Part shown: positions 51,968 to 62,100 of the stretch, one piece after another | How positions within the stretch are numbered: position 1 is the stretch's first letter | Layout: each line of letters starts with the position of its first letter | NCBI GenBank assembly: GCA_003538625.1 | Contig: DPRR01000045.1 | Location: forward strand, 85,883 to 149,882 | Direction: 5' to 3' | DNA length: 64,000 nt | Source: Ignavibacteriales bacterium | GTDB taxonomy: Bacteria > Bacteroidota > Ignavibacteria > Ignavibacteriales > Ignavibacteriaceae | Program-made: the position numbers and the translations under genes | Notes under the pieces: model-generated | The model's input: the letters and a program-made list of their open reading frames with translations, nothing else | Database searches by the model: none | What the model was told of the DNA's origin: nothing

Positions 51968-53625
51968 TTAACCTCCTGAGTTTTAAGAGTAGTTGCTTCA
52001 TTTAGTTTGTATTGATATGGAGCTTCGTGCACAGTTGGAATATCAATAAAGTTTTCATGGATTGGCGGCGTTTCGATAGTCCATTCTAATGTTTCTCCGC
52101 CCCAGGGATTTTTATCGGTTATTTTTTTACCGCTTACTAAAGCCTTAATCAGGTTTCCAAACATTATCAGGATACCTATAACAAGTATCCATGATCCTAC
52201 CGTCGATATTACATGATAAATCTGAAATTCCGGTAGGTAATCATAATATCTTCTCGGCATCCCAAGCCAGCCCATTATAAACATTGGAAAGTATAACGTA
52301 TTAAATCCAACAAACAATAACCAAAATGCTGATTTAGAAACTTTTTCATTATACATCTTTCCAAACATTTTTGGAAACCAATAGTGCAAGGCAGCAAATA
52401 AACCGAAACCAGTACCGCCAAACATAACGTAATGAAAATGCGCGACAATGAATGAAGTATCGTGAACCATTATATCAACTGATAGTACTCCTTGCATAAT
52501 TCCGGTTAATCCACCAATTGAAAACTGAAATATAAATGCTAATACAAATAATAATGGAGTTGCAAGTTCGATAGAGCCTTTATACAATGTTGCTGTCCAG
52601 TTAAAAACTTTAATTGCACTTGGAATTGCTACTACCATTGTAAGAAGAGAAAAAATAAATTGACCTGTATTGCTCATTCCTGCAGTGAACATATGATGCG
52701 CCCAAACAAGTGAACCGAAGAGTGCAATTGCAATACTGGACATTGCAATAAATTTGTATCCAAATATGGTTCTTCGTGCAAACACAGGAATAATTTCTGA
52801 AACTATTCCCATTGCAGGCAGTATCATAATGTAAACTGCCGGATGCGAGTAAATCCAGAATAAATGTTGATATAACACCGGATCACCTCCAAGTGCGGGA
52901 TCAAACAAACCAACGCCAAAAGCTCTTTCGATTATCACTAAAAGCATTGTAATACCGATAATCGGTGTAGCTAAAACCTGAACCCAAGCAGTTGAGTAGA
53001 ATGACCAGACTGAAAGAGGCATTTTAAACCACGTCATTCCCGGAGCTCTTAAACGATGTACAGTGGTTACAAAATTTAATCCAGTTACAATGGATGAAAA
53101 TCCAAGGACGAATGCTGCAAACAGCGCTAAGCTAACATTGGTACCTGTTCTAACACTATAAGGAATATAAAATGTCCAGCCTGTGTCTGCAGGTCCACCA
53201 GGCAACAAAATAGATATCACGGCAAGTAATCCGCCGGCAACGTATAAATACCATGATAATAAATTTAATCTTGGAAAAGCTACATCTTTAGCTCCGATTA
53301 AAATTGGCAGAAAGAAATTTCCAAAGACTGCAGGAATACCCGGAATGACAAACAAAAAAATCATTATTACACCATGAAGTGTAAAAAATGAATTATAAGT
53401 CTGAGCATCTACTATAGTTCTGCCCGGAGTTAATAATTCAAGCCTCATTAAAAATCCAAATGTAACTCCAACCATAAAGAAAGAGAGAATAGAAACTAAA
53501 TATAGAATTCCAATTCTTTTATGATCAGTAGAAAGAATCCATCCTAAAAATCCTTTATGCTTGCCTTGATAATCAAGATAACTTGGATGCTTTCCATTTT
53601 TAGGAACTGCTATTGCTTCACTCAT
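51964..53625 (-). CDS. coxA: Cytochrome c oxidase subunit I, heme-copper oxidase type A2
   Basis: This 553-residue catalytic subunit has the heme a and a3/CuB ligands: HGVIMIF (low-spin heme His, about 85), IYSHPAVYI (CuB His and cross-linked Tyr, about 262), AHHMFTAGM (CuB His pair, about 312) and AHFHYVMFGG (a3 and a His pair, about 397). The HPEVY glutamate of A1 enzymes is replaced by Ala, preceded by Tyr-Ser. This is the A2-type D-channel signature seen in the caa3 oxidases of Thermus and Rhodothermus. It reduces O2 to water and pumps protons. It lies 9 bp downstream of the SCO gene. Confidence 0.97.
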   Translation of the reverse strand: MSEAIAVPKNGKHPSYLDYQGKHKGFLGWILSTDHKRIGILYLVSILSFFMVGVTFGFLMRLELLTPGRTIVDAQTYNSFFTLHGVIMIFLFVIPGIPAVFGNFFLPILIGAKDVAFPRLNLLSWYLYVAGGLLAVISILLPGGPADTGWTFYIPYSVRTGTNVSLALFAAFVLGFSSIVTGLNFVTTVHRLRAPGMTWFKMPLSVWSFYSTAWVQVLATPIIGITMLLVIIERAFGVGLFDPALGGDPVLYQHLFWIYSHPAVYIMILPAMGIVSEIIPVFARRTIFGYKFIAMSSIAIALFGSLVWAHHMFTAGMSNTGQFIFSLLTMVVAIPSAIKVFNWTATLYKGSIELATPLLFVLAFIFQFSIGGLTGIMQGVLSVDIMVHDTSFIVAHFHYVMFGGTGFGLFAALHYWFPKMFGKMYNEKVSKSAFWLLFVGFNTLYFPMFIMGWLGMPRRYYDYLPEFQIYHVISTVGSWILVIGILIMFGNLIKALVSGKKITDKNPWGGETLEWTIETPPIHENFIDIPTVHEAPYQYKLNEATTLKTQEVK

Positions 53626-53633
53626 TTATAAAA

Positions 53634-54437
53634 TTACCTCTTTTTAATAAAATCTTTTTTAGGTTTAAACCTTAAGTACAAAACGAATACTCCTGCAAAC
53701 AATAATATAACGGCTCCAAATATCTGAGTAAGATTAAGCACATATGTTTTACCTTCAGGATCATATCTAAAACATAACTGCAGTACTTTTGCCATTGTTG
53801 GTGATACTTTACCTTCTGAAGTTTCAATAACAGCCATCTTAAAATCAAACGGTAAAATTCCAAATCCACTTCTATCGGTATAACTTGGAAACAGATATCT
53901 GCAGATCTTTCCGTTTTTATCAATAAAAATAAAAGCGCCGTTATGAAGAAAATCTTTGCCCTGCCGTTTAAAATGGAAACCTGCTCCGTCCGCTACTTTT
54001 TTAATTGTGGCGCTGTCCCCTGTTAAAAACTTCCAGCTTTCTGGAGGAACGTTTTTATCAAATGCCTGAAAAAACGTCTGCTTTTTATTTAACGCATCGG
54101 CTGGAGTTTCCAATTCATCCATACTTAATACCACTACATTAAAATCAACGCCAATTACTAAATCAGATTTATTAATTACGTTAGTCAACTCCATTAATAA
54201 CGGACTGCAAATTCCCGGACAATTATAATAGACGAAAGCAAAAACAGTCGGTTTTGTAATTAGATCTTTTAATAAAACCCGGTTTCCGTTTTCATCAACA
54301 AAAGATTCCTGCAATGGAATTGTTTTACCTAACTGTTCATCAATTCCAACTTCAATCTGCTTTTCATTTGCAAAAATATTAAAGCTGATAAAAGTAAATA
54401 GCAAAGAAACCGATAAAAATATTTTCATCTTATTCAC
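53634..54437 (-). CDS. SCO family CuA assembly factor
   Basis: This 267-residue exported protein has a signal peptide (about 1-23), a thioredoxin-like SCO domain (about 45-210) with the copper Cys pair in YYNCPGICSPLL (about 73-84) and a distal His (LHNGAF, about 165), and a C-terminal membrane helix (about 237-258). SCO proteins deliver copper to the CuA centre of subunit II, encoded three genes downstream. It lies 5 bp after the preceding cytochrome gene. Confidence 0.93.
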   Translation of the reverse strand: MNKMKIFLSVSLLFTFISFNIFANEKQIEVGIDEQLGKTIPLQESFVDENGNRVLLKDLITKPTVFAFVYYNCPGICSPLLMELTNVINKSDLVIGVDFNVVVLSMDELETPADALNKKQTFFQAFDKNVPPESWKFLTGDSATIKKVADGAGFHFKRQGKDFLHNGAFIFIDKNGKICRYLFPSYTDRSGFGILPFDFKMAVIETSEGKVSPTMAKVLQLCFRYDPEGKTYVLNLTQIFGAVILLFAGVFVLYLRFKPKKDFIKKR

Positions 54438-54442
54438 TGATC

Positions 54443-55372
54443 CTAAATTATTTTAGTCATCAAATTATAAAGCGATGACCATTCATCATTTCCTAAATTA
54501 AAAACATTGCCATTAAATCCATTTTGATTTACATTATTAACAATAAGATTTACAAATGTATTTTCATTTTGTTTCCACTGAGGATTTTTTGTAAGAAAGC
54601 TGAAAGCAGTATTTTTATTCTTTACAACTTTATTAAAAATTTTAACTCCATTTTCAGAATTGTTTTTATTCAAATATTCCAGAACAGAATTAATTTTATC
54701 CTCTGCTGATTTATTTTCATTAATAATCAACAAGCCAGCATTTTTTACAGGAATCTGAGCTGCTATTTTTAATCCTCCAGATAAATTATAAGTTGCATCT
54801 AATGCCTGCAGGTCTGCATCGGTATCCATGTCCGGATTCGGAATAAAATTTGTTCTTATGTAATGAGCTAATGCAAATTTTTCTTTTGGTAAAAGATAAT
54901 CATAAGAAGCCATTGCACTTGGCGGCAGACCTTCCTGCAAAGTTGTATAAATCTGTGAAAGTTTTGTTCCGTTCTTCCAATTATCCTTAGAAGTAAAATT
55001 TCTTGGCGCCGGATTCAATCCCATTGAAGCCGGTCCTCCGCCGGCACCATTCTCACCGTGGCAGGATGAACAATTAGCCTTAAAAAGTTTTTCACCTTCA
55101 GCTAAAAGTTCGGGAGTAGAACTTTTCATCTCCATTATGTTTATTGGAGGAACGTTTACTGCATTTTTAACTTTCAGGTCAGCAACAACAGTTGTATCCG
55201 GCAGAACCGGAGGTACACTTTGCCTGGAGATGTTATCAATATTATGAATATAGTAAGCACCGATAGCAATCCCAATCACTATGATATAAGGATAGAGTAA
55301 ACCAAATACAGCACCCGGATTTTTGGTAACACCAGCAATTTTATTTTTTATTCCGTCAATAAGTTCTTTCAT
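54443..55372 (-). CDS. Membrane-anchored monoheme cytochrome c
   Basis: This 309-residue protein has an N-terminal membrane helix (about 22-43) followed by a periplasmic cytochrome c domain (about 90-190) with CSSCH (about 101-105), GLNPAPRNFT, and an axial Met candidate in SAMASYDYLL. The last 110 residues are Asn/Lys-rich with no heme motif and have no obvious family. It lies between ActF and SCO, so it may be the electron carrier linking alternative complex III to the oxidase, or an accessory ACIII subunit. Confidence 0.8.
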   Translation of the reverse strand: MKELIDGIKNKIAGVTKNPGAVFGLLYPYIIVIGIAIGAYYIHNIDNISRQSVPPVLPDTTVVADLKVKNAVNVPPINIMEMKSSTPELLAEGEKLFKANCSSCHGENGAGGGPASMGLNPAPRNFTSKDNWKNGTKLSQIYTTLQEGLPPSAMASYDYLLPKEKFALAHYIRTNFIPNPDMDTDADLQALDATYNLSGGLKIAAQIPVKNAGLLIINENKSAEDKINSVLEYLNKNNSENGVKIFNKVVKNKNTAFSFLTKNPQWKQNENTFVNLIVNNVNQNGFNGNVFNLGNDEWSSLYNLMTKII

Positions 55373-55392
55373 ATTAAACCTTTAATCTCATT

Positions 55393-56583
55393 TTACAGAT
55401 GAAAATCCATCCCTCTTTTTAATTTCGGATCACCTATCGGTATTAAATTTTCTTTTTTGGCTCTAAATGTAAAAACAATTATTATAAGCCCAACACCTGC
55501 AATTGGAAACACTAAATCGATCCAGCTAAAAACATAACCATTTTTCATCGATTCCATATTTGGCATTATCAACCAGAATAAATCAAACAAGTGTGCAAAC
55601 AGTAACCACACTGCGATAAATTTTAATCGCTTTGGATTCATCTTTGAAGGTTGTGTTAAAAGAGCAAAATACGGAACGAGAAAATGTAGAACTATTAATC
55701 CTATTGAGAAATATGCCCAACCACCATTCCATCTTGTTAAAAACCAAAAAGTTTCTTCCGGTAGATTAGCATACCAAATTAAAAGAAACTGAGAAAAAGC
55801 AATGTATGCCCAAAAATTAATAAATGCGAACAACAAAGCACCCAGACTAAAAAGATGATCATCATTCATCCAGGAGCCGAAGTAACCCTTCTCTTTCAAT
55901 TTTACAACAGTCAATGTAATTGCTGATAATGCAGCAACTACAATTCCGGCAAAGAAATAAACTCCGAATATTGTTGAGAACCAATGAGGTTCAAGGCTCA
56001 TCATAAAATCAATTGCTGTAAAAGTAAGACTTAATGCAAATACGGGAATAAAAATTGCGGCCAATCTAATATTATTTTTTGTTAAGGTTTGATCTTTACT
56101 TGCATCCTGTTTTCTTGAGTTTCTTGTCATAACCCAATAAAATAGACTCCACAATCCTATAAATACAAAAGTTCTGATGATAAAAAATGTTATGTTAAGA
56201 TATGGAGCTTTGCCCTGAAGAATTTTATCTTCTGCAATAGCTTCTTTGTGAGCCCAATGGAAAAGATCGTGATTAAAAATTAATAACGGTAATACAAGAA
56301 TTAGTAAAACCGGTAAAAGTCCGGCAAAAAATTCTGGTATTCTCCTTATTGGTGTACTCCAATCTGCTCCGGCAATATACTCTAAAGCGATAAGAAACAA
56401 TGAACCCAGTCCAATACTGACAATCATCATGTAAGTTACAAGATAATTAAATACCGCTCTTTCCTGATCAATAAAAAAAGCCAGTAAAGATAAAACAGTA
56501 CCGACAACAAAAAGCACTAATCCTATTTTAGATAAACCGGCGGGTAAATCCTTTTTCTGGTAATGGAAATCAGTTTGTGACAT
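55393..56583 (-). CDS. actF: Alternative complex III subunit ActF (quinone-binding NrfD-like subunit)
   Basis: This 396-residue membrane protein has about ten helices in the NrfD/PsrC-like fold of ActF, including SIGLGSLFLIALEYIAGADW (about 56-75) and FNHDLFHWAHKEA (about 103). It is the second quinol-interacting NrfD-like subunit of ACIII. Its ATG overlaps the ActDE stop by 14 nt, with AGGAGA upstream, showing tight coupling. It is paired with ActC in this operon. Confidence 0.88.
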   Translation of the reverse strand: MSQTDFHYQKKDLPAGLSKIGLVLFVVGTVLSLLAFFIDQERAVFNYLVTYMMIVSIGLGSLFLIALEYIAGADWSTPIRRIPEFFAGLLPVLLILVLPLLIFNHDLFHWAHKEAIAEDKILQGKAPYLNITFFIIRTFVFIGLWSLFYWVMTRNSRKQDASKDQTLTKNNIRLAAIFIPVFALSLTFTAIDFMMSLEPHWFSTIFGVYFFAGIVVAALSAITLTVVKLKEKGYFGSWMNDDHLFSLGALLFAFINFWAYIAFSQFLLIWYANLPEETFWFLTRWNGGWAYFSIGLIVLHFLVPYFALLTQPSKMNPKRLKFIAVWLLFAHLFDLFWLIMPNMESMKNGYVFSWIDLVFPIAGVGLIIIVFTFRAKKENLIPIGDPKLKRGMDFHL

Positions 56584-57736
56584 TGCTACCGGTCTCCTTT
56601 TTCATCTCAATTAAATCAGAGTCGCTCGCATTTTTGGCTCTCTGTAAAACTCTTATATAATTTACAACAGCCCATCTCTCTTCTCTTGTAATCTGTGAAG
56701 CATAAGATGGCATTACGTTCTGTCCGTTAGTAATAATATGATAAATCATTCCATCACTAAAATCTCTTGCTCTTGTAGAATGCAGGGTAGGAGGATTTGG
56801 AAATTGACCTCTTAGCCTGCTGTCACCATCTGCAAAGTTGCCATGACATGGTGAACAATAAGTTAAAAACTTAGATTTACCAAGTTCCAAATTTTCTTTG
56901 GTCGGCAAATAAGGATTTGCCAAAACTTCCGGTGGATTTGTTTGTCCCGTATAAGGATAAGGCATGAATCCTCTTGCAACTGTTCCTTCTACCGGAGTTC
57001 TCATTCCCCTGCCATCTGCAAAAAGTTCACTGGGTTTTTGCGGGTTTAATTTGTCCTGATCCATCATAAAATTATAAGGAACGGTGTAGAGCAATTTATT
57101 TAATGTTATATACGTTCCGCCCGAAACCAAAACAGCAACAACAATCAAAAATATAATAAATTTTGGTTGAAATATCGGATATGAATCTTCCGGCGGATAA
57201 TAAATAATTTCAATCTTTAAAGGATTTAAATTCTTCAGAAAATCGGTAACAGATTTTTCATCAAATTTAGAATCAGTTGACTCGATAACAATTCCGTACT
57301 TATCTGCGGAAACGCTTTTCATATAATCAGTATCGTGCAGTGGATGTTTGTTATCCGGCAATCTGAAAAATAATGCAATCATTGCTATAACAGTTGATAC
57401 TGTTGCAAGTAGAACAGTCAGCTCAAATGTAACGGGAATAAACGCGGGTAAAGCGAAAAATGGTTTACCGCCAATTACCATCGGATAATCAACAGACATT
57501 GTCCAGTACATAAACAATAATGCAATAGAGGCTCCGGATAATCCCATAACCAGTGTTACAAATCCAAGCTTTGATGGTTTTATTTTCATTGCCTTATCCA
57601 TTCCGTGCACAGGATAAGGAGTATTCACATCAAACTCTGTAAAACCGGATGAAGACACTTTTTTGGCAGCATTAATAATTTCATCGGGCGTTTTGAATGT
57701 AGCTGCAATCCCGAATATTTTTTTATCGTTATTCAT
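56570..57736 (-). CDS. Fused alternative complex III subunit ActD-ActE (DUF3341 plus cytochrome c)
   Basis: This is a 388-residue protein from ATG 57736, chosen for its GGAGG 8 nt upstream. The frame is open 14 codons further. The N-terminal half (about 1-175) is DUF3341/ActD with two membrane helices, starting KKIFGIAATFKTPDEIINAA. A third helix is at about 195-215. The C-terminal half (about 270-380) is a monoheme cytochrome c with CSPCH and NVMPSYASQI (axial Met), matching ActE. In Rhodothermus and most ACIII operons these are separate genes, so this is a fusion. It overlaps actC by 8 nt. Confidence 0.85.
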   Translation of the reverse strand: MNNDKKIFGIAATFKTPDEIINAAKKVSSSGFTEFDVNTPYPVHGMDKAMKIKPSKLGFVTLVMGLSGASIALLFMYWTMSVDYPMVIGGKPFFALPAFIPVTFELTVLLATVSTVIAMIALFFRLPDNKHPLHDTDYMKSVSADKYGIVIESTDSKFDEKSVTDFLKNLNPLKIEIIYYPPEDSYPIFQPKFIIFLIVVAVLVSGGTYITLNKLLYTVPYNFMMDQDKLNPQKPSELFADGRGMRTPVEGTVARGFMPYPYTGQTNPPEVLANPYLPTKENLELGKSKFLTYCSPCHGNFADGDSRLRGQFPNPPTLHSTRARDFSDGMIYHIITNGQNVMPSYASQITREERWAVVNYIRVLQRAKNASDSDLIEMKKETGSNVTN

Positions 57737-59105
57737 TGTAAGCGCCTCCATGATGAGTCGGCTGTGCGCCATCAGCACTAGCTTTAACTTCTGATATAGA
57801 AACTACAGGCAATGATTTTGTAAATAAAATTACCAAGGTAAAAAACAAGCCAAAACTTCCAAGTAAAATTCCCAAATCAAAAATAGTTGGCTTAAAATAT
57901 GCCCAGCTGGATGGTAAGAAATCTCTGCTGAGTGAGGTAACTACTATAACAAATCTTTCAAACCACATTCCAACATTTACCAATATTACTATCACAAACA
58001 TTGCAGGAATGGATCTTCTAATTTTTCGGAACCAGAAGAATTGTGGAATAATTACGTTACAGCTTACCATTATCCAATAAGCCCAGGCATATGGTCCGAA
58101 TGCTCTGTTAATAAATACAAATGTTTCAGCAGGAACTCCGCTGTACCATGCAATAAAAAACTCCATTGCGTAAGAATAGCCAACCATCATTCCAGTTAAC
58201 AGAATTACTTTATTCATCTTCTCAAGATGATTTAGCGTTATGATATGCTCAAGGTTAAATATCTTTCTAACAAATAGAAGAACTGTTACAACCATCGCAA
58301 ATCCGGAAAAAATTGCTCCGGCAACGAAGTAAGGAGGAAAAATTGTTGTATGCCAGCCGGGTAAAATTGAAACCGCGAAATCAAAACTTACAATTGTATG
58401 TACCGATAATACGAGTGGTGTTGCAAATCCTGCAAGAAGTATATATGATTTTTCGTAATGTGTCCAGTGGCGGTTAGAATGTCTCCAGCCGAGTGAGAAC
58501 ATTGAATAGATAGTTTTCTTAAACTTTGATACTGTTCTGTCTCGCATTGTTGCAAAATCCGGAATCAATCCAACATACCAGAAAACAAATGAAACAGTAA
58601 AATAAGTTGAAACCGCAAAAACATCCCAAACAAGCGGTGATATAAAATTTACCCAAAGACCATGCTGATTTGGATATGGCACTAAATATCCTGCTAACCA
58701 AGGACGTCCTGTATGGATAATTGGAAAAATACCCGCACACATTACTGCAAAAATCGTCATGGCTTCTGCAAATCTTGCAATACCAGTACGCCATTTTTGC
58801 CTTAATAAAAACAGGATTGCAGAGATCAAGGTTCCTGCATGACCAATTCCAACCCAAAAGACAAAATTCACAATTCCAAATCCCCATCCAACTGGTTGAT
58901 TATTACCCCACATTCCTACGCCATAGTAAAAAGTATAACCAAGACAAATTGCACCAATTAATAGGAATGCTGATGAAATAGAAATTGCGATAAAAAATTT
59001 TTTATCAGGCTTTGTAGCCATAGGCCTGGCAACAAGCTCTTCAATTTGAGCAAGTGTCAGTCTTCCGGCTACTGTTGGCGCTTCCTGGGAGTAATCGATA
59101 TTCAC
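57729..59105 (-). CDS. actC: Alternative complex III subunit ActC (NrfD-like)
   Basis: This 458-residue membrane protein has about ten helices of the NrfD/PsrC family. Conserved stretches are GWGFGIVNFVFWVGIGHAGT (about 78-97), YEKSYILLAGFATPLVLSVH (about 215-235) and the C-terminal WFERFVIVVTSL (about 395). It contains the main quinol-binding site and works with ActB. The start is GTG 59105, overlapping the ActB TAG by 1 nt, so translation is coupled. Confidence 0.92.
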   Translation of the reverse strand: MNIDYSQEAPTVAGRLTLAQIEELVARPMATKPDKKFFIAISISSAFLLIGAICLGYTFYYGVGMWGNNQPVGWGFGIVNFVFWVGIGHAGTLISAILFLLRQKWRTGIARFAEAMTIFAVMCAGIFPIIHTGRPWLAGYLVPYPNQHGLWVNFISPLVWDVFAVSTYFTVSFVFWYVGLIPDFATMRDRTVSKFKKTIYSMFSLGWRHSNRHWTHYEKSYILLAGFATPLVLSVHTIVSFDFAVSILPGWHTTIFPPYFVAGAIFSGFAMVVTVLLFVRKIFNLEHIITLNHLEKMNKVILLTGMMVGYSYAMEFFIAWYSGVPAETFVFINRAFGPYAWAYWIMVSCNVIIPQFFWFRKIRRSIPAMFVIVILVNVGMWFERFVIVVTSLSRDFLPSSWAYFKPTIFDLGILLGSFGLFFTLVILFTKSLPVVSISEVKASADGAQPTHHGGAYNE

Positions 59106-62100
59106 TATACTTCCTCCGAGTGGATATTTCTGAGTTTAGCTAAGTATGTAACATTAGGATGAATATTTAATTCCTCAAGAACATAATAGCCAAGTTCATG
59201 ATTTCTATATTTAAAAAATTCTGATTGTTTATCGTTAATATCACCAAAATGTATTGCGTTAGTGCCGCAAGCATCCTGACATGCAGTAGTTACATCTGAA
59301 CCTTTCAAAGTTCGTTTTTCGTGGGTTGCATCAGCCCTTGCTTCTGAAATTCTTTGTACACAGAAAGTACATTTTTCCATAACCCCGCGTGATCTAACTG
59401 TAACTTCGGGATTATGCATCAACGCAAGTATTGGATTTTCCTGATAACTATCTCTGAAGTGATCTCTAAAATTAAAGAAGTTAAATCTTCTGACTTTAAA
59501 TGGACAGTTGTTCGAGCAATACCTTGTTCCAACACATCTATTGTATACCATTTGATTTAATCCATCGGGACTGTGAGTTGTAGCAACAACGGGACAAACA
59601 GTTTCACATGGTGCCTGATCGCAGTGCTGACAAAGCATTGGCTGCACACTTACACTTGGTTCATCCGCACTTCCGGAATAGTACCTGTCAATTCTAAGCC
59701 ACTGCATTTCCCTGCTCTTTAGTACCTGATCTTTTCCAACAACAGGAACATTATTTTCAACATTGCAGGCAACTACGCAATCGCCGCAGCCTGTGCACTT
59801 ATTTAAGTCTATGGACATTCCCCATTTAACTCCCGTATAAGGATGAGGATCATAAACACTTTTCAATTCTCCGTGGTGCTTCTCTTTTATGATATTCGGA
59901 TTTTTAGCATAGCCAGCTACGGTCGCTTCCTGAATTATATGTCTGGTTTTGTGTAGTTCCTGAATTTTTGGATCATCGAATGCATGGTGTTCCTGTGATG
60001 ATGCCAACTCATATGTGTCACCGGTTTTTTTAATTGAAGCGTTAGAATATATCCAATTAGAGAAATTGGAATTTTTTGAAAATATCTGATTAACGTTAAA
60101 GCCGACATTGTTGGCAACTGTACCTGAGTTATTTCTACCGTATCCTGATTCGATGGTTAATACATTATCGGCAGAACCTGCCTGCATAAAAACTGGCAAT
60201 GTAATTCTTCGACCATTAATTTCAATTTCAACAACATCATTATTTTTTACACCTAAATCCTTACAGGTTTTTTCTGAAACAGCGGCATAATTATCCCACG
60301 TAATTTTAGATACAGGATGAGGTAATTCCTGCAGCCAGCCATTATGAGCAAATCTACCATCTGAGAGGGAATAATTTTCCTTGATAACAACTGTAAAACC
60401 ATCCTGAGGTGTATTGACCTCCTTTAGTAAGGTCAAAGCATTTGCACTTAATGAATTTAATTTTACATTCTCATTGAACAATACAATTCCATCGTGAAGT
60501 GCACCAAGCCAGAATCGTTTAAAGTCCAACTTTGAATTTAGATTTGGATAGACAGTTGTTTCCCAATTTTTCATTAGAAAATCGTGGTACAATTTTTCTG
60601 AATAAGTTTCGGGTTTACCGCTTATCCAGGTCAACAATATCGCTTCCTTTTGTCTCGTTTCATGAAGCGGTGCGATAATCGGCTGCTGCAATGAAATAAT
60701 TCCTGATCTAGTTTTTGCATCACCCCAACTTTCAAAATTATGATTAATCGGCAGAACATAATTACTTAAATGCGTTGTTTCATTTTCTCTTTCTGAAAGA
60801 CTTACAACTAAACCAACTTTTTTAAGTGCGTCTCTGTATCCAAGATCATTAGCAAAATGGTAAACAGGGTTACAATCAAAATGAATGACAACACCGACGT
60901 TTCCGGAATTTATATTTTGGATTAGCGATTCAAAATCCTGCATAGACGAATAACTTAATAAAGTATTTGCTGAAGAATCACTTCTAAACATTCCAGAATT
61001 ACCAAGAGAAGCATTTAACAAATTAACCGCTATATGAACATTTTCCGGTAAAGAATTTCCAGCATCAATTATTGATTTACCTTTATTCGCTGCTAAATCA
61101 TCTACTAAATGATTTAAAACTTCTTTATTAATATTATACTTTGCTGCAAAAGTGCTTAATGAGAATCCCGATGTATTTACAGAAAGATTTAACGCTCCTC
61201 TATTTCCCAGTTCGTTAATCAAACTCATAACAAATTCATATTGAGCTTCCGGCCTTAAACGTAATCTGTAATCTGCATTTATTCCTGTTATAGTCAAACT
61301 GCTATCAACAGAATACAATCGGTTAAATGATTTTGAATCAACATCTCTGCCTTCAGCAAACAATCTTGCTGTTTCAACTTTGTTTCCTTCAGTTCCAAGA
61401 AAATCAGATTCAAGTGATAAAATTACTTTTGCTTCATTCCATTTTATTAATGGATAATTTCCACTGCCGTAAGATTTTTGCCATGCAGAATTTTTAACTG
61501 AGTCATTAAATAATTCGTAAGAATAAATCTTTGTAGATGGATATTTTACCTTAAAATCTTCCAGAACTTTTATTGCGGAAGGTGATGTGATGGTATTAGC
61601 TACAATTGCAATTTCTTTACTTCCTGCAAATGATAACGCTGCAACAATCTCAGCATCGACTGTCTTCCAATCTTCAGTATTATAAATTCCATCTTTTTGT
61701 TTTAATGGATTTTTTAATCTTTCAGGATCGTATAGATTTAGAATATTTGCCTGCCCTTTTGCACATATCTTACCTTTATTTACAGGATGATCAGGATTTC
61801 CATCAACTTTTATTGGTCTGCCTTCACGGGTTTTTATTAATATACCGCAGGAGTTTGCACACGCTGTACACGTCGATGCGTAAAAGTTTGGTTTACCAAC
61901 TGTTATTTCTTCGGGTTTAACATTGTAAGGAACTATTTCACCCTTATCGCGATAATCCGTACATGCAGTACCAGCCAATGCTGCAGAAGCACCAAGCAGA
62001 GCAAGAAATTTTCTTCTGGATAATCCGGATAAACTCGTGGGACTAAATTCATCAGTTACACCCTCTTTAAACTCATGACCTTTAGCCTCTATAACCTGGG

